A stretch of DNA of 64,000 nucleotides from Bryobacterales bacterium (GTDB lineage Bacteria; Acidobacteriota; Terriglobia; Bryobacterales; Bryobacteraceae): positions 51,122 through 115,121 of the forward strand of contig JADKID010000039.1 in NCBI GenBank assembly GCA_016721425.1. The letters run 5' to 3'. The notes beneath the pieces are model-generated. The model did no database searches and was not told where the DNA came from. It saw only the letters and a program-made list of their open reading frames with translations. Each line of letters starts with the position of its first letter. Position 1 is the first letter of the stretch. Shown here one piece after another: positions 1-10,707 of this stretch. A program made the position numbers and the translations under genes.

Positions 1-1143
1 CATCCTCAGCCGGCTCGCCGCTTTGCGATGTGCGTCGCTCGCCACCGCCGTCATCACGCGGCTCACGCTCTGCAGAATGTCGATCGCCGGATAGTGCCCC
101 TGCGCAGCCAGCTCCCGCGACAGAATGATGTGCCCGTCGAGGATGGAGCGCACCTCATCCGCCACCGGCTCGTTCATGTCGTCGCCCGCTACCAGCACCG
201 TGTAGAACGCCGTGATCGATCCGCGGTCCGAGTTGCCCGTGCGCTCCAGCAGCTTGGGCAACTCCGCGAAAACCGACGGAGTGTACCCAGCCCGCGCCGG
301 CGGCTCTCCGCACGCCAGCCCGATCTCGCGCTGCGCCCGAGCAAAGCGCGTGACCGAATCCATCAACAGCATCACGCGCAGGCCGCGATCCCGAAACGAT
401 TCGGCGATGGCCGTCCCCACATAGGCCGCCTTCAGCCGCACCAGCGAGGGCTGGTCCGATGTCGCGCAGACCACCACGGAGCGCGCCAGTCCCTCCGGGC
501 CCAGATCCTGCTCCAAAAAATCGCGCACCTCGCGGCCGCGCTCGCCCACCAGCGTGATCACGTTCACGTCCGCTTCGGTGTTGCGCGCAATCATTCCCAT
601 CAGCGTGGACTTGCCGCCGCCCGCCGCCGCGAACAGGCCGATGCGCTGCCCTTCCCCGCAGGTCAGGATGCCGTCAATGGCGCGCACTCCGGTGCTCAGG
701 CTGTTCAATACACGGCGCCGCCGCAGAGGATCCGGCGGCCGGCTGTTCACTGGATAGTCAGCCACGTCCACCAGCGGACCGCGCGTCGCCTCATCCAGCG
801 GCTCACCCAACCCGTTCAACACGCGTCCCAACAATCCCGGCCCGGCCTTCACGCTGAGGCATTGGCCGGTCGGCACCACCTCACTGCTTGGCCCGATGTT
901 GGTCAGCTCGCCCAGCGGCATCAGCAGCACGTCGCCGTCCTGGAATCCTACCACCTCCGCCCGCAGCGGCACGGTGGAGCGCCCCGTATAGATCAGGCAC
1001 ACTTCGCCGATGAACGCCTCCGGCAGAGACGCCAGCACCAGCAGCCCTGTGACGCTCTTCACCCGCCCACGCAGTTGCACCGGCGTCACGCGCTCAAGAG
1101 CGTGAAACAGGGCGTCGATATCGTGCGAGCCGCCGGCAGTCAT
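1..1143 (-). CDS. sctN: Type III secretion ATPase SctN (partial, C-terminus off the window)
   Basis: Hexameric F1-like ATPase that sits at the cytoplasmic face of a type III secretion export gate and unfolds substrates. Reading from the ATG at 1143, the translation shows a Walker A loop GLFAAAGGGKST, a Walker B stretch VMLLMDSVTRFARAQRE, and the family signatures LACGEPPARAGYTPSVF and SILDGHIILSRELA. About 381 codons are present; SctN/FliI proteins run about 430-440 residues, so the last 50-60 residues lie beyond base 1. The start overlaps the sctL stop as ATGA (1140-1143), so the pair is translationally coupled. FliI is the flagellar paralogue; I prefer SctN because the neighbouring ring gene is a short lipoprotein, not FliF, and no flagellar gene is visible. 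Confidence 0.9.
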   Translation of the reverse strand, partial: MTAGGSHDIDALFHALERVTPVQLRGRVKSVTGLLVLASLPEAFIGEVCLIYTGRSTVPLRAEVVGFQDGDVLLMPLGELTNIGPSSEVVPTGQCLSVKAGPGLLGRVLNGLGEPLDEATRGPLVDVADYPVNSRPPDPLRRRRVLNSLSTGVRAIDGILTCGEGQRIGLFAAAGGGKSTLMGMIARNTEADVNVITLVGERGREVRDFLEQDLGPEGLARSVVVCATSDQPSLVRLKAAYVGTAIAESFRDRGLRVMLLMDSVTRFARAQREIGLACGEPPARAGYTPSVFAELPKLLERTGNSDRGSITAFYTVLVAGDDMNEPVADEVRSILDGHIILSRELAAQGHYPAIDILQSVSRVMTAVASDAHRKAASRLRM

Positions 1144-1715
1144 GCCCGCACCTCGTGCAGCAGCGCCCGCTCCAGCATCTCCAACTGCACTTCCACCCGC
1201 GCGTCGATCGCGCCCAGCTCGCTGACAATGATGCAGCCGCCCTGCGTGATCTCCGCCGATTCCGCCACGCGCACGCTGCAATCCTGCGGCAGCCGCTCGC
1301 GCAGCCTCGCCAGATGCGGGGTGAGCACCGCCGCCGCGCCGGGCGCTACGCGAATGGTCAACGTCCGCTCGCGCGTTACGCTCTTCAGCGCCTCGCCGAC
1401 AATCACAGCCACGCGCTCCGGCGCCGCCTGCAACTCCTCGCCCAGGATCTTACCCGCGATCTTGATTGCCAGCCGCACGAAATCAGCCTGGCCGTCCTTG
1501 CGGTACCGCTCGCCCTGCGCCCGCGCCTCTTCCAGCGCCGCTTCCCATTCGCGCAACCCGGCCGTGTAGCCCGCGCTCCACGCCTCTTCGCGAATCTGCT
1601 CGCTTGTGGCCTCGGCATCGGCCACCAGGCGCTCGGCCTGCTCGGCCGCGCTGATCACCTGCTGCCGCACGATCTGGCCGGCGCCGAGATTCGCCTTGAG
1701 GATCTTACCTTCCAT
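1140..1715 (-). CDS. sctL: Type III secretion stator protein SctL (FliH/YscL family)
   Basis: Peripheral stalk protein that dimerises, binds the N-terminus of the SctN ATPase and tethers it to the cytoplasmic sorting platform. The 191-residue protein has a long charged, Ala/Glu/Arg-rich helical segment (residues about 20-85, with AEQAERLVADAEA) and a C-terminal globular part with the family-typical GGCIIVSELGAIDARVE near residues 160-176. Length fits FliH/SctL. It starts at an ATG at 1715, overlapping the end of the upstream small gene by 11 bases, and its TGA overlaps the sctN ATG. FliH of a flagellum is the alternative; the neighbouring SctJ argues for an injectisome-type system. Confidence 0.85.
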   Translation of the reverse strand: MEGKILKANLGAGQIVRQQVISAAEQAERLVADAEATSEQIREEAWSAGYTAGLREWEAALEEARAQGERYRKDGQADFVRLAIKIAGKILGEELQAAPERVAVIVGEALKSVTRERTLTIRVAPGAAAVLTPHLARLRERLPQDCSVRVAESAEITQGGCIIVSELGAIDARVEVQLEMLERALLHEVRA

Positions 1716-1914
1716 CGGACTTACCCTCTTCCGTCAGTTGCCGGAACAGCAGCCAGTTCTTCCACAGCCGCGACGAGTGGCGCAGCGGACCCAGCGCCTG
1801 CAGCTTCTCCTCGTATTCGGCATTCCGCAGCGCGCTTAGCTTGGACCGCACGTCGCGCCGGTCGCCGCCCGAGGCCAACAGGGCCCGCGCCTGTTCCCGC
1901 CTCGCTGGGCTCAC
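1705..1914 (-). CDS. 69-aa hypothetical protein at the SctK position
   Basis: Small gene not resembling a family I know. It begins with a GTG at 1914 that overlaps the sctJ stop as GTGA (1911-1914) and runs into the sctL start by 11 bases, so it is embedded in a tightly coupled operon; this placement is the main evidence that it is real. The 69-residue product starts VSPARREQARALLAS and is rich in Arg, Leu and Glu, with no signal peptide or membrane segment, and looks alpha-helical (SALRNAEYEEKLQALGPLRH). In other type III systems the gene between sctJ and sctL is sctK, an adaptor of roughly 200 residues, so this could be a minimal SctK counterpart or a lineage-specific accessory protein. That is inference from position only. 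Confidence 0.65.
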   Translation of the reverse strand: MSPARREQARALLASGGDRRDVRSKLSALRNAEYEEKLQALGPLRHSSRLWKNWLLFRQLTEEGKSDGR

Positions 1915-2717
1915 TTCGCCCCCTGGCCCGCCATCAGCGCCTGCTGCGCCCGCTCCAGTTGCCACCGCAGTTGCTTCACACGCCCCAGCAGCACCAGTGC
2001 CGCAATCGCCGTGAACAACAGCAACGCTAGCGCACCCACGGTCAGTTCCTGATTGCCCGCATACCACTGCACATCGCGCGGCGCCTGCTGGTTGGGCACC
2101 ACCTGCTTCATCACCACCGCGATGTCCTCCGTCTTCAAGCCCTCCACTCCTTTGGAGACGAGCTTCTTCACTTCGTCCTCCGAAAGCGGGGACTTGCTGC
2201 CGCGGTACTTCAACAACACCGCGGCCGAGGGCGGCGCCCACTGCGCCCGGTCAATCAGCGGGCTGTTCTCCGGCAACACCACATGCACCCGCGCATCGGC
2301 CACGCCCGCAATGGAGCGCAGCGTGCGGCTGATTTCGCCGGACAGGCCGATCAGCATCCGCGCCCGTTCCTCACTCCCGGTGGGGATCATCCCCTGGTTG
2401 GCGAACGCCTCGTCCAACCCCTTCACCTTGTCGCGAGGCAGTCCGTTTTCCTGTAAGACACGCCACGCCAGCACCAGGTTCTGATCGCCGCCTTTTACGT
2501 AGACAGCCCACGACGGCGCCTCACGCTCCTTAGCGGATAGCACGCGCATCGCGTCCAGCCCACTCTCTTTCAGCACGACGATCATCTCCTGCGACTCTTT
2601 CTCCGTGAGCCCCGCCGAGAGTTCGTGCTTCAGGCACCCGGCCAGCGGCACGAGCAGGAGAAGTACCGCGAGAACGCGAGAACTAAACTTGGGTTTGCAT
2701 GACTTGTTTGACGCCAC
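1911..2717 (-). CDS. sctJ: Type III secretion inner-membrane ring lipoprotein SctJ (YscJ/FliF family)
   Basis: Forms the periplasmic side of the inner-membrane ring of the injectisome. The 268-residue product begins at GTG 2717 with a lipoprotein signal peptide whose lipobox is LAGC (Cys28), then the two YscJ ring-building modules: residues about 38-95 (ESGLDAMRVLSAKE, GLPRDK) and about 110-185 (ARVHVVLPENSPL, PPSAAVLLKYRG), and one transmembrane helix at about 228-246 (LTVGALALLLFTAIAALVLLG) followed by a short basic tail. The lipobox and the length separate SctJ from flagellar FliF, which is over 500 residues and not a lipoprotein. The 5' end overlaps the sctI gene by 35 bases and the stop overlaps the next gene by 4. 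Confidence 0.9.
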   Translation of the reverse strand: MASNKSCKPKFSSRVLAVLLLLVPLAGCLKHELSAGLTEKESQEMIVVLKESGLDAMRVLSAKEREAPSWAVYVKGGDQNLVLAWRVLQENGLPRDKVKGLDEAFANQGMIPTGSEERARMLIGLSGEISRTLRSIAGVADARVHVVLPENSPLIDRAQWAPPSAAVLLKYRGSKSPLSEDEVKKLVSKGVEGLKTEDIAVVMKQVVPNQQAPRDVQWYAGNQELTVGALALLLFTAIAALVLLGRVKQLRWQLERAQQALMAGQGAK

Positions 2718-3225
2718 TGTTTACTTGCTCCACAGCCTTGGAGACCATCTCCAGGTTTTGAGTAATCTGGTACATCTCAACCTGCAACTTCAGCAGGCTG
2801 CGCGGATCGGACATATTCTGCAACTGGTCCATCATCTTGTTGGTGGATTGATACTGCCCGTCGATGGATTGCAGCCGCTGCTGCAACTCGGCAGTAAGAT
2901 CCGATTTCGGCAGCTTCTCCACCCGGCCCTTCAGGCGGTCGAGGTGGGCGCCCGCATCCTTCAGCTCAGGCCCCCATACCCGATGGGGCGGCTCGGAAGG
3001 ATGCGCCTCCGATGCGCGCCGCACCTCGCTCACCAGCTCTTTGCGCTTTGCGTCGCTCACTGAATTCACCGGCGGCGGCAGGGTTGGCGATTTTGATTCG
3101 GCTGCGGCTTCCTGCTGCACGGCGTCGAAGCGGGACGGACCCTTCTTCTCCGCCGCCGGCACGCTCTCTCCGCCGATCCTCGCGGGAGCGCCGGTTCCGA
3201 CTTTGCCGATCATGTGGTCTGACAC
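2683..3225 (-). CDS. sctI: Probable type III secretion inner rod protein SctI
   Basis: Candidate for the inner rod that links the export apparatus to the needle. The 180-residue protein has a Pro/Ser/Glu-rich, probably disordered first half and a helical C-terminal third. The last 45 residues (MSDPRSLLKLQVEMYQIT then NLEMVSKAVEQVNSGV) match the typical SctI/YscI end, where a PxxLLxLQ..M...t...El.SK....v..gV pattern polymerises. Start chosen at GTG 3225; an ATG four codons downstream is equally possible. It overlaps sctJ by 35 bases and follows the sigma gene by 19 bases, so all are likely one transcript. Assignment rests on the C-terminal pattern plus the neighbouring sctJ. Confidence 0.72.
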   Translation of the reverse strand: MSDHMIGKVGTGAPARIGGESVPAAEKKGPSRFDAVQQEAAAESKSPTLPPPVNSVSDAKRKELVSEVRRASEAHPSEPPHRVWGPELKDAGAHLDRLKGRVEKLPKSDLTAELQQRLQSIDGQYQSTNKMMDQLQNMSDPRSLLKLQVEMYQITQNLEMVSKAVEQVNSGVKQVMQTQV

Positions 3226-3244
3226 GTTCGTATTCCCAAACCAC

Positions 3245-3949
3245 TTATCGCGCCGCGTGCGCCGAAGTTGCCGGCAGCGCCGAAAGTTCGCTCATCGCCT
3301 CGCGCAGCATCTCGATACTCTTCGCATGAACCCGGCATACCCACGACTTCGAAAGGCCCAGCCGCTGCCCTACCTCTTCCAGATTCAGGTTCTGGTAGTA
3401 ATAGCCCTCAATCACTTCCCGGTTCTTCTCCGGCAGCATCTGCATCGCCCGCCGCACTAATTGCTTCTGCTCGTCGTCCAGCAGTGTCTCCTCCGCCGAG
3501 CGCGCGTTGTGATCGGCCACATCCGCCTGCTCCGCGTCCAGCGACAACAGGTAGCAGCTCGTGATTGTCTCCGTGACCGACACCGCCTCCTGCGCGGCGT
3601 TCTCCGCCGGCACTTCGTGCGCAGTCTCGGCGTAGTCCGCCATGTACTCGTTGGCCGCCATCTCGAAGCGGTACTTGTCGTACTGGCTCTTGCTGAACCA
3701 CGTCATTTTGCGAATGGCGTCGTAGATCGCCCCGCGGATGCGGTAGTAAGCAAACGTCTTGAAGAGGATGCCGCGCGATGGATCAAATACCTGCGCCGCC
3801 TCCACCAGCCCCAACTCCGCCGCCGCGTCGAGATCTTCCCGCAATACGTGGGAAGGCAGTTGCCGCACAACCTCCGCGGCGAGCGCCCTGGCGTACGTCA
3901 GGTGGGTCTCCACCAGTTCGTTTCGCTTGGATGGCATCAGGTCTGTCAT
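3245..3949 (-). CDS. Sigma-70 family sigma factor, FliA/WhiG-like, heading the type III secretion operon
   Basis: RNA polymerase sigma subunit of the FliA/WhiG type (no region 1). The 234-residue product has region 2 at about residues 10-80 (HVLREDLDAAAELGLVEA, GILFKTFAYYRIRGAI) and a C-terminal region 4 helix-turn-helix (MLPEKNREVIEGYYYQ then LNLEEVGQRLGLSKSWVCR). The central region is acidic and divergent. The start at ATG 3949 is chosen because GGAGGAG lies just upstream (3952-3958); an in-frame upstream extension to 4078 lacks this. It is the first gene of the minus-strand secretion cluster and is divergent from the ECF gene at 4078, with about 130 bases between them for promoters. A role in switching on the secretion genes is inference. 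Confidence 0.85.
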   Translation of the reverse strand: MTDLMPSKRNELVETHLTYARALAAEVVRQLPSHVLREDLDAAAELGLVEAAQVFDPSRGILFKTFAYYRIRGAIYDAIRKMTWFSKSQYDKYRFEMAANEYMADYAETAHEVPAENAAQEAVSVTETITSCYLLSLDAEQADVADHNARSAEETLLDDEQKQLVRRAMQMLPEKNREVIEGYYYQNLNLEEVGQRLGLSKSWVCRVHAKSIEMLREAMSELSALPATSAHAAR

Positions 3950-4077
3950 GGCTCCTCCACATCCCGTCCCTCTGGCACTGCGTCCAGTTCTTGTACTCAT
4001 TTGCGTAATAGTTGGCCAGATCCCCTCATCTGCTGGCATAATTTGTGAACAGGGTTCAACGGAGGAGCGAGGGGCCA

Positions 4078-4661
4078 ATGGGGCAAGAGGAACCGGCGGG
4101 CGAGGTCACCCGCCTACTGCAAAGCTGGCGCGAGGGCGATCCTGAAGCCTTCGAGCGTCTCATCCCTGTCGTCTACGATCAGCTCCACCGCATCGCTCTC
4201 GGCCTGATGCGCCACGAGCGCTCCGATCACACCCTGCAGGCCACAGCGCTCCTCAACGAGCTTTACGTCCGCTTGCTCAACCAGCGCAAAGTCAGCTGGG
4301 AGGCGCGCGGCCACTTCTTCACCTTCACCGCCCGGCTCATGCGCAACATCCTCGTCGATCACGCCCGCTCGCGCACCGCCCAGCGCCGCGGCGGCGAGGA
4401 TCAGTGGAAGCTCCCCATCACGGACGACCTCCCCTGGATTGGAGACGCCGATGAGAATCTCTTCGATCTCAGCCGCGCCCTCGACAAGCTCGAAAAGCTC
4501 GACGCCCGCAAGGCGCGCATCGTCGAGCTCCGCTTCTTCCTCTCCTTCACCACCGTCGAGACTGCCGACGTCCTCGGCATCTCCCATGCCACTGTCGAGC
4601 GCGAGCTGAAATTCGCCCGCAGCTGGCTCTTCCGCGAACTGAGAGGCGAGGACGCAGCGCG

Positions 4662-4665
<4 letters not shown>
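4078..4665 (+). CDS. ECF-like RNA polymerase sigma factor, TIGR02999 type
   Basis: Sigma factor of the group that in acidobacteria and planctomycetes is usually paired with a Ser/Thr kinase. Region 2 is seen at residues about 10-95 (LLQSWREGDPEAFERL, HTLQATALLNELYVRLL, RLMRNILVDHARSR) and region 4 at about 135-185 (FFLSFTTVETADVLGIS, HATVERELKFARSWL). The product is 195 residues from ATG 4078, which is preceded by GGAGGAGCGAGGGG; an upstream GTG at 4045 lacks such a site. Its TGA overlaps the start of the downstream kinase as ATGA (4662-4665), so both are made from one message. A partner-kinase signalling route is inferred from this coupling. Confidence 0.9.
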
Positions 4666-7414
<2,749 letters not shown>

Positions 7415-7418
<4 letters not shown>

Positions 7419-9034
7419 AGACTCGCCAGGATCTTCACCACCACCAGCAACAGCGCCACGACGCCAAACGTCAAGGCCGCAATCGAAGCCGGGGTCTTGA
7501 ATCGCCCCTGCACCCACGCCACCGCTGCCGGCTCGTCGGCCCCGGCGCCCTCGCACACCACCGGCACCTGCAACTCCTCCGTCTTTTGCGTCGAGTGAAC
7601 CAGCCGGTCCAGCGCCCGCCCCATCTCCTCCAGCGTGGCCGTCCGCCGCGCCGGATCCTTCTCCAGCGCGCGTTCGAAGAACCGCGAGACCTCTGCTGGA
7701 AACTCCGGAGCCGGCAGCGCCGCCAGACGCGCCCCCGGATTGGTCTGCCACTCCAGCCACGCCAGGTCGCTGTTTTTGTGGATCACCTCCGGCAGTTGCC
7801 CCGCAAACCGCTCCCGCCCCAGCACAATCTCGTAAAAGATCAGCCCCAGCGTGTACACCGTCGCGCTCTCCCGCCGCCACTCCCCCGGCTGGAAACTGCC
7901 GCGCAGCAATTCCGGCGCGCTATACCGCGGCGTCGAGATCGCCCACGTATCCCGCTCCTTCACCGGCGGATGCGCCGTGATCTCCGGCATCCCGTCCCGC
8001 CGCAGCCGCACGTTCTGCGGCGTGATCGGCTCGTGAATCTCGCCCGCCTCGCGGATCTGCCGGATTCGCCGTACCACGTTCAGCAACACCGGCAGCACTT
8101 CCTGATACGGCCGCGGCCGCGCCTCCAGCAGATCCGCCAGCGTGCGCGTCGGCGCCGGCGGCAACGGCGCCGGGGGCAGTTCCTCCTTCACAACGACGCC
8201 CGCGGTGTCTGGCAGGAGGCCCAGTAGGACCTCCGCCGATTCCGGCCGGCTCTCCTGCAACGGCTCCAGACACCGCTCCACCGCCACCGCCACCGCCGCC
8301 GTAATCTCCGGAACCACGTCACGCAACCGCGGTGGGGCCTTGGTCACTCGCGCCGCCGGCCCCATCCCCTGAAAGGGATGCAACCCCGTCAGCATCTCGT
8401 AGAAGACCACGCCCGCCGAAAAGAGATCCGACGACGCCGTCACCGGCTGCCCCAGCAACTGCTCCGGCGCCATATACTCCGCCGTCCCCCGCGCAATCCC
8501 CAGAGTCGCCCGCGCATCCACATTTCGCGCGATGCCGAAATCCATCAGCTTCAGCGTGCCGTCTCGCGCAAACATCAGGTTCGCCGGCTTCAGATCCCGG
8601 TGCACAATCCCCTGCGCATGGATCGATGCCAGCGCCGCCGCCACCTGCCGCGCCAGCGGGAGAAACTCCCCTTCCGGCATTCTCGGCGAAAGCAGCAGCG
8701 TCTCCGCCAGTGTCTGCCCGCCCACATACTCCATCACCAGAAACAGCCGGTCGTTTTCCTTGCCCGCACCCAGCAGACGCACCACGTTTGGATGATCGAT
8801 CTGCCGCCCCAACTCCACTTCCCGCTCAAACCGCTGTTCCGAGCCCGGATCCCGCACCGTGGACGCCCGCCACAGCTTCAGCGCGCACACCTGCCGCGAG
8901 TCGTTGTCGCGCACTTTGAACACGACGCTGGTGGCGCCTTCGCCGATTCGGTCCAATATCGTGAATCGCCCCGCAAACGGCGGGTCTCCTGGCTTCGGCA
9001 GCCATTCGGCGGATGGCAACGGGTTCTCGGGCAT
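7415..9034 (-). CDS. Tail-anchored Ser/Thr kinase with a second, degenerate kinase domain
   Basis: The 539-residue product has a complete N-terminal kinase domain at about 22-285: IGEGATSVVFK, Lys53, VHRDLKPANLMF with Asp147, LMDFGIAR with Asp165, TAEYMAPEQ. A second kinase-like unit follows at about 300-490: EIHEPITPQNVRL sits where the HRDLKPxN loop would be, no DFG is found, but STPRYSAPEL and VYTLGLIFYEIVLG keep the C-lobe pattern. It therefore looks like an active kinase fused to a pseudokinase. A C-terminal hydrophobic helix (about 515-536, IAALTFGVVALLLVVVKIL) would anchor it to the membrane with the kinases in the cytoplasm. Start ATG 9034 has GGAGAGAG upstream. Its stop codon overlaps the stop of the convergent kinase gene. 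Confidence 0.88.
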
Positions 9035-9120
9035 GGTGGCTCTCTCCGGTTATCGGGCCGGCCCACCGGTAGTTGCGCCCCTTGACGCCGGAAGTTCACC
9101 CGGATATCTTCGGCGTAGTC

Positions 9121-10707
9121 ATGCTATTGAAGTTCATTTTGGCGTCTTCACTCGCCCTCGCTGGTTGGGATGCCATCGCGCAGACCCCCAGCTTCCGAGT
9201 TGAAACGCGTGTGGTGGAGGTCCCCGTCGTCGTGCGGGACCGCAAGACCGGCCAGAACGTCACCGGCCTCACAGCCGCCGATTTCGTCCTCCTTGAAAAC
9301 GGCAAGCCCCAGCGCATCGAGTTCTGCGGCGTCCACACCTCCGCAAGCCAGGTCGATCCGCGCGCCGTCTACGCGCAGGCGCCCGGCCTCCCATCCGGCC
9401 TCTTCAGCAATCGCCGCAGCTCGGAAGGGGACGGCCCGCCCGCCGTCGCCGTCCTCATCGATGGCTTCAACGCCCGCTACGAGGAGCAATACTACGCCGC
9501 TCAAGCCGCCGCCGGTGTCATCGAGCGCGCTGAGCAACAATCCCAGTGGAGCCTCTACGCCTTGGGCAAATGGGGCGTCCGAGTTCTGCACGATTACTCC
9601 ACCGACACCACCAGCCTCGTCCAGCGTCTCCGCACTCTGAGAGCAACGGGCGATTCCGTCGCCGGGCTCGGCGCCGGCGCCGGGGACTCGGCGACCTCCG
9701 CTTCGACTGAACTGGAGCGGAAAGCGTCATCTCCCCTTGCCGCCGAAGCCGAGATGCGCCATCGCGTCCGCACCACCCTGAACGCACTCCGCGATATCGG
9801 CCGCCACCTCAGCGCCCTCCCCGGCCGCAAGAGTCTCATCTGGATGACCGCAGGCCTACCATTGGGCGCTGTACTGAGATTGAGTCCGGAACTCTGGCAC
9901 TCCACCCTGGACACCCTGAACGACGCCAACGTCGCCGTCTACTCCATCGATTCGGCCGGCGTCCGCGCCCCGCTCGGCTATCTGGCCGAAATCCCAACCG
10001 GCAGCCTTCTCCCCTCCGGCCGCGGCAGCCGCAGCCCCATCGCACCCATCCAGATCCTCGATTCCGTCTCCGCCGAAACCGGAGGCCAGTCCTTCAAGAA
10101 CACCAACAACCTGGCCAAGAGCTTCACCCGCGCCCTCACCGATTCCCGCACGTTCTACCGCCTCACCTACCGCACCACCAACCAGAAATGGGACGGCCGT
10201 TACATGTCCATCAGCGTGAAAGTGCCCGCCCGGCGCGGCATCGAGATCCGCCACCGCCTCGGTTATCAGGCCCGCCCGCTCGAACCCGTCGCGCCGCCGG
10301 ACCGCGACCGTCTGCTCGCCGAGGCCATCCTCAGCCCGCTGGAAGCCGTGGAGATCGGCCTCATCGCGCGCCTCACGCCCTCCCCCGGCTCAGAGGAATC
10401 CGCCCTCCGCCTCACCGTCGAGCCCGGCTCGGTTACGCTCGGCGAGGGCGCCGGCCGCTACCGGGGCCGCTTCGACGTGCGCTTCGTCCAGGCAACCGTC
10501 GAATCCAAAGTGCTGGACGACTTCACCGACGAAGTGAATCTCAACCTCAAGCCACCGGAGGCCACCCGCACCCACGGAGAAGGATTCAACTACGACCGGA
10601 AATTGCGCATCCGTCCCGGCGCGCACACGCTGAAGATCGCATTCTGCGACCACGCCACCGGACGCGTCGGCTCGCTGCGCGTGCAACTGCCAGCCGCCGC
10701 TCAGTGA
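9121..10707 (+). CDS. VWFA-related acidobacterial-domain protein, secreted
   Basis: Extracytoplasmic protein of the family known as VWFA-related acidobacterial domain (TIGR03436 type), of unknown function, thought to use a von Willebrand A-like fold for protein contacts. The 528-residue product starts at ATG 9121 with a signal peptide (LLKFILASSLALAGWDAIAQ). Family hallmarks follow: VVEVPVVVRDRKTGQNVTGL, LTAADFVLLENGKPQ and the A-domain core AVAVLIDGFNARYEEQY, LSALPGRKSLIWMTAG, and LTYRTTNQKWDGRY. An upstream in-frame start at 9073 would place the signal peptide internally and was rejected. The 3' end overlaps the convergent hisS gene by 7 bases. This family is strongly enriched in acidobacteria, which supports the organism assignment. 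Confidence 0.88.
   Translation: MLLKFILASSLALAGWDAIAQTPSFRVETRVVEVPVVVRDRKTGQNVTGLTAADFVLLENGKPQRIEFCGVHTSASQVDPRAVYAQAPGLPSGLFSNRRSSEGDGPPAVAVLIDGFNARYEEQYYAAQAAAGVIERAEQQSQWSLYALGKWGVRVLHDYSTDTTSLVQRLRTLRATGDSVAGLGAGAGDSATSASTELERKASSPLAAEAEMRHRVRTTLNALRDIGRHLSALPGRKSLIWMTAGLPLGAVLRLSPELWHSTLDTLNDANVAVYSIDSAGVRAPLGYLAEIPTGSLLPSGRGSRSPIAPIQILDSVSAETGGQSFKNTNNLAKSFTRALTDSRTFYRLTYRTTNQKWDGRYMSISVKVPARRGIEIRHRLGYQARPLEPVAPPDRDRLLAEAILSPLEAVEIGLIARLTPSPGSEESALRLTVEPGSVTLGEGAGRYRGRFDVRFVQATVESKVLDDFTDEVNLNLKPPEATRTHGEGFNYDRKLRIRPGAHTLKIAFCDHATGRVGSLRVQLPAAAQ

Noticed and set aside
28..1569. Plus-strand open frame of 513 codons over sctN and sctL
   Set aside because: His/Arg/Gln-rich shadow of two well-recognised minus-strand genes; a common effect of high GC.
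1..3225. Flagellar fliI-fliH-fliF operon
   Set aside because: The ring protein is a 268-residue lipoprotein and there is a YscI-like gene; both belong to injectisomes.
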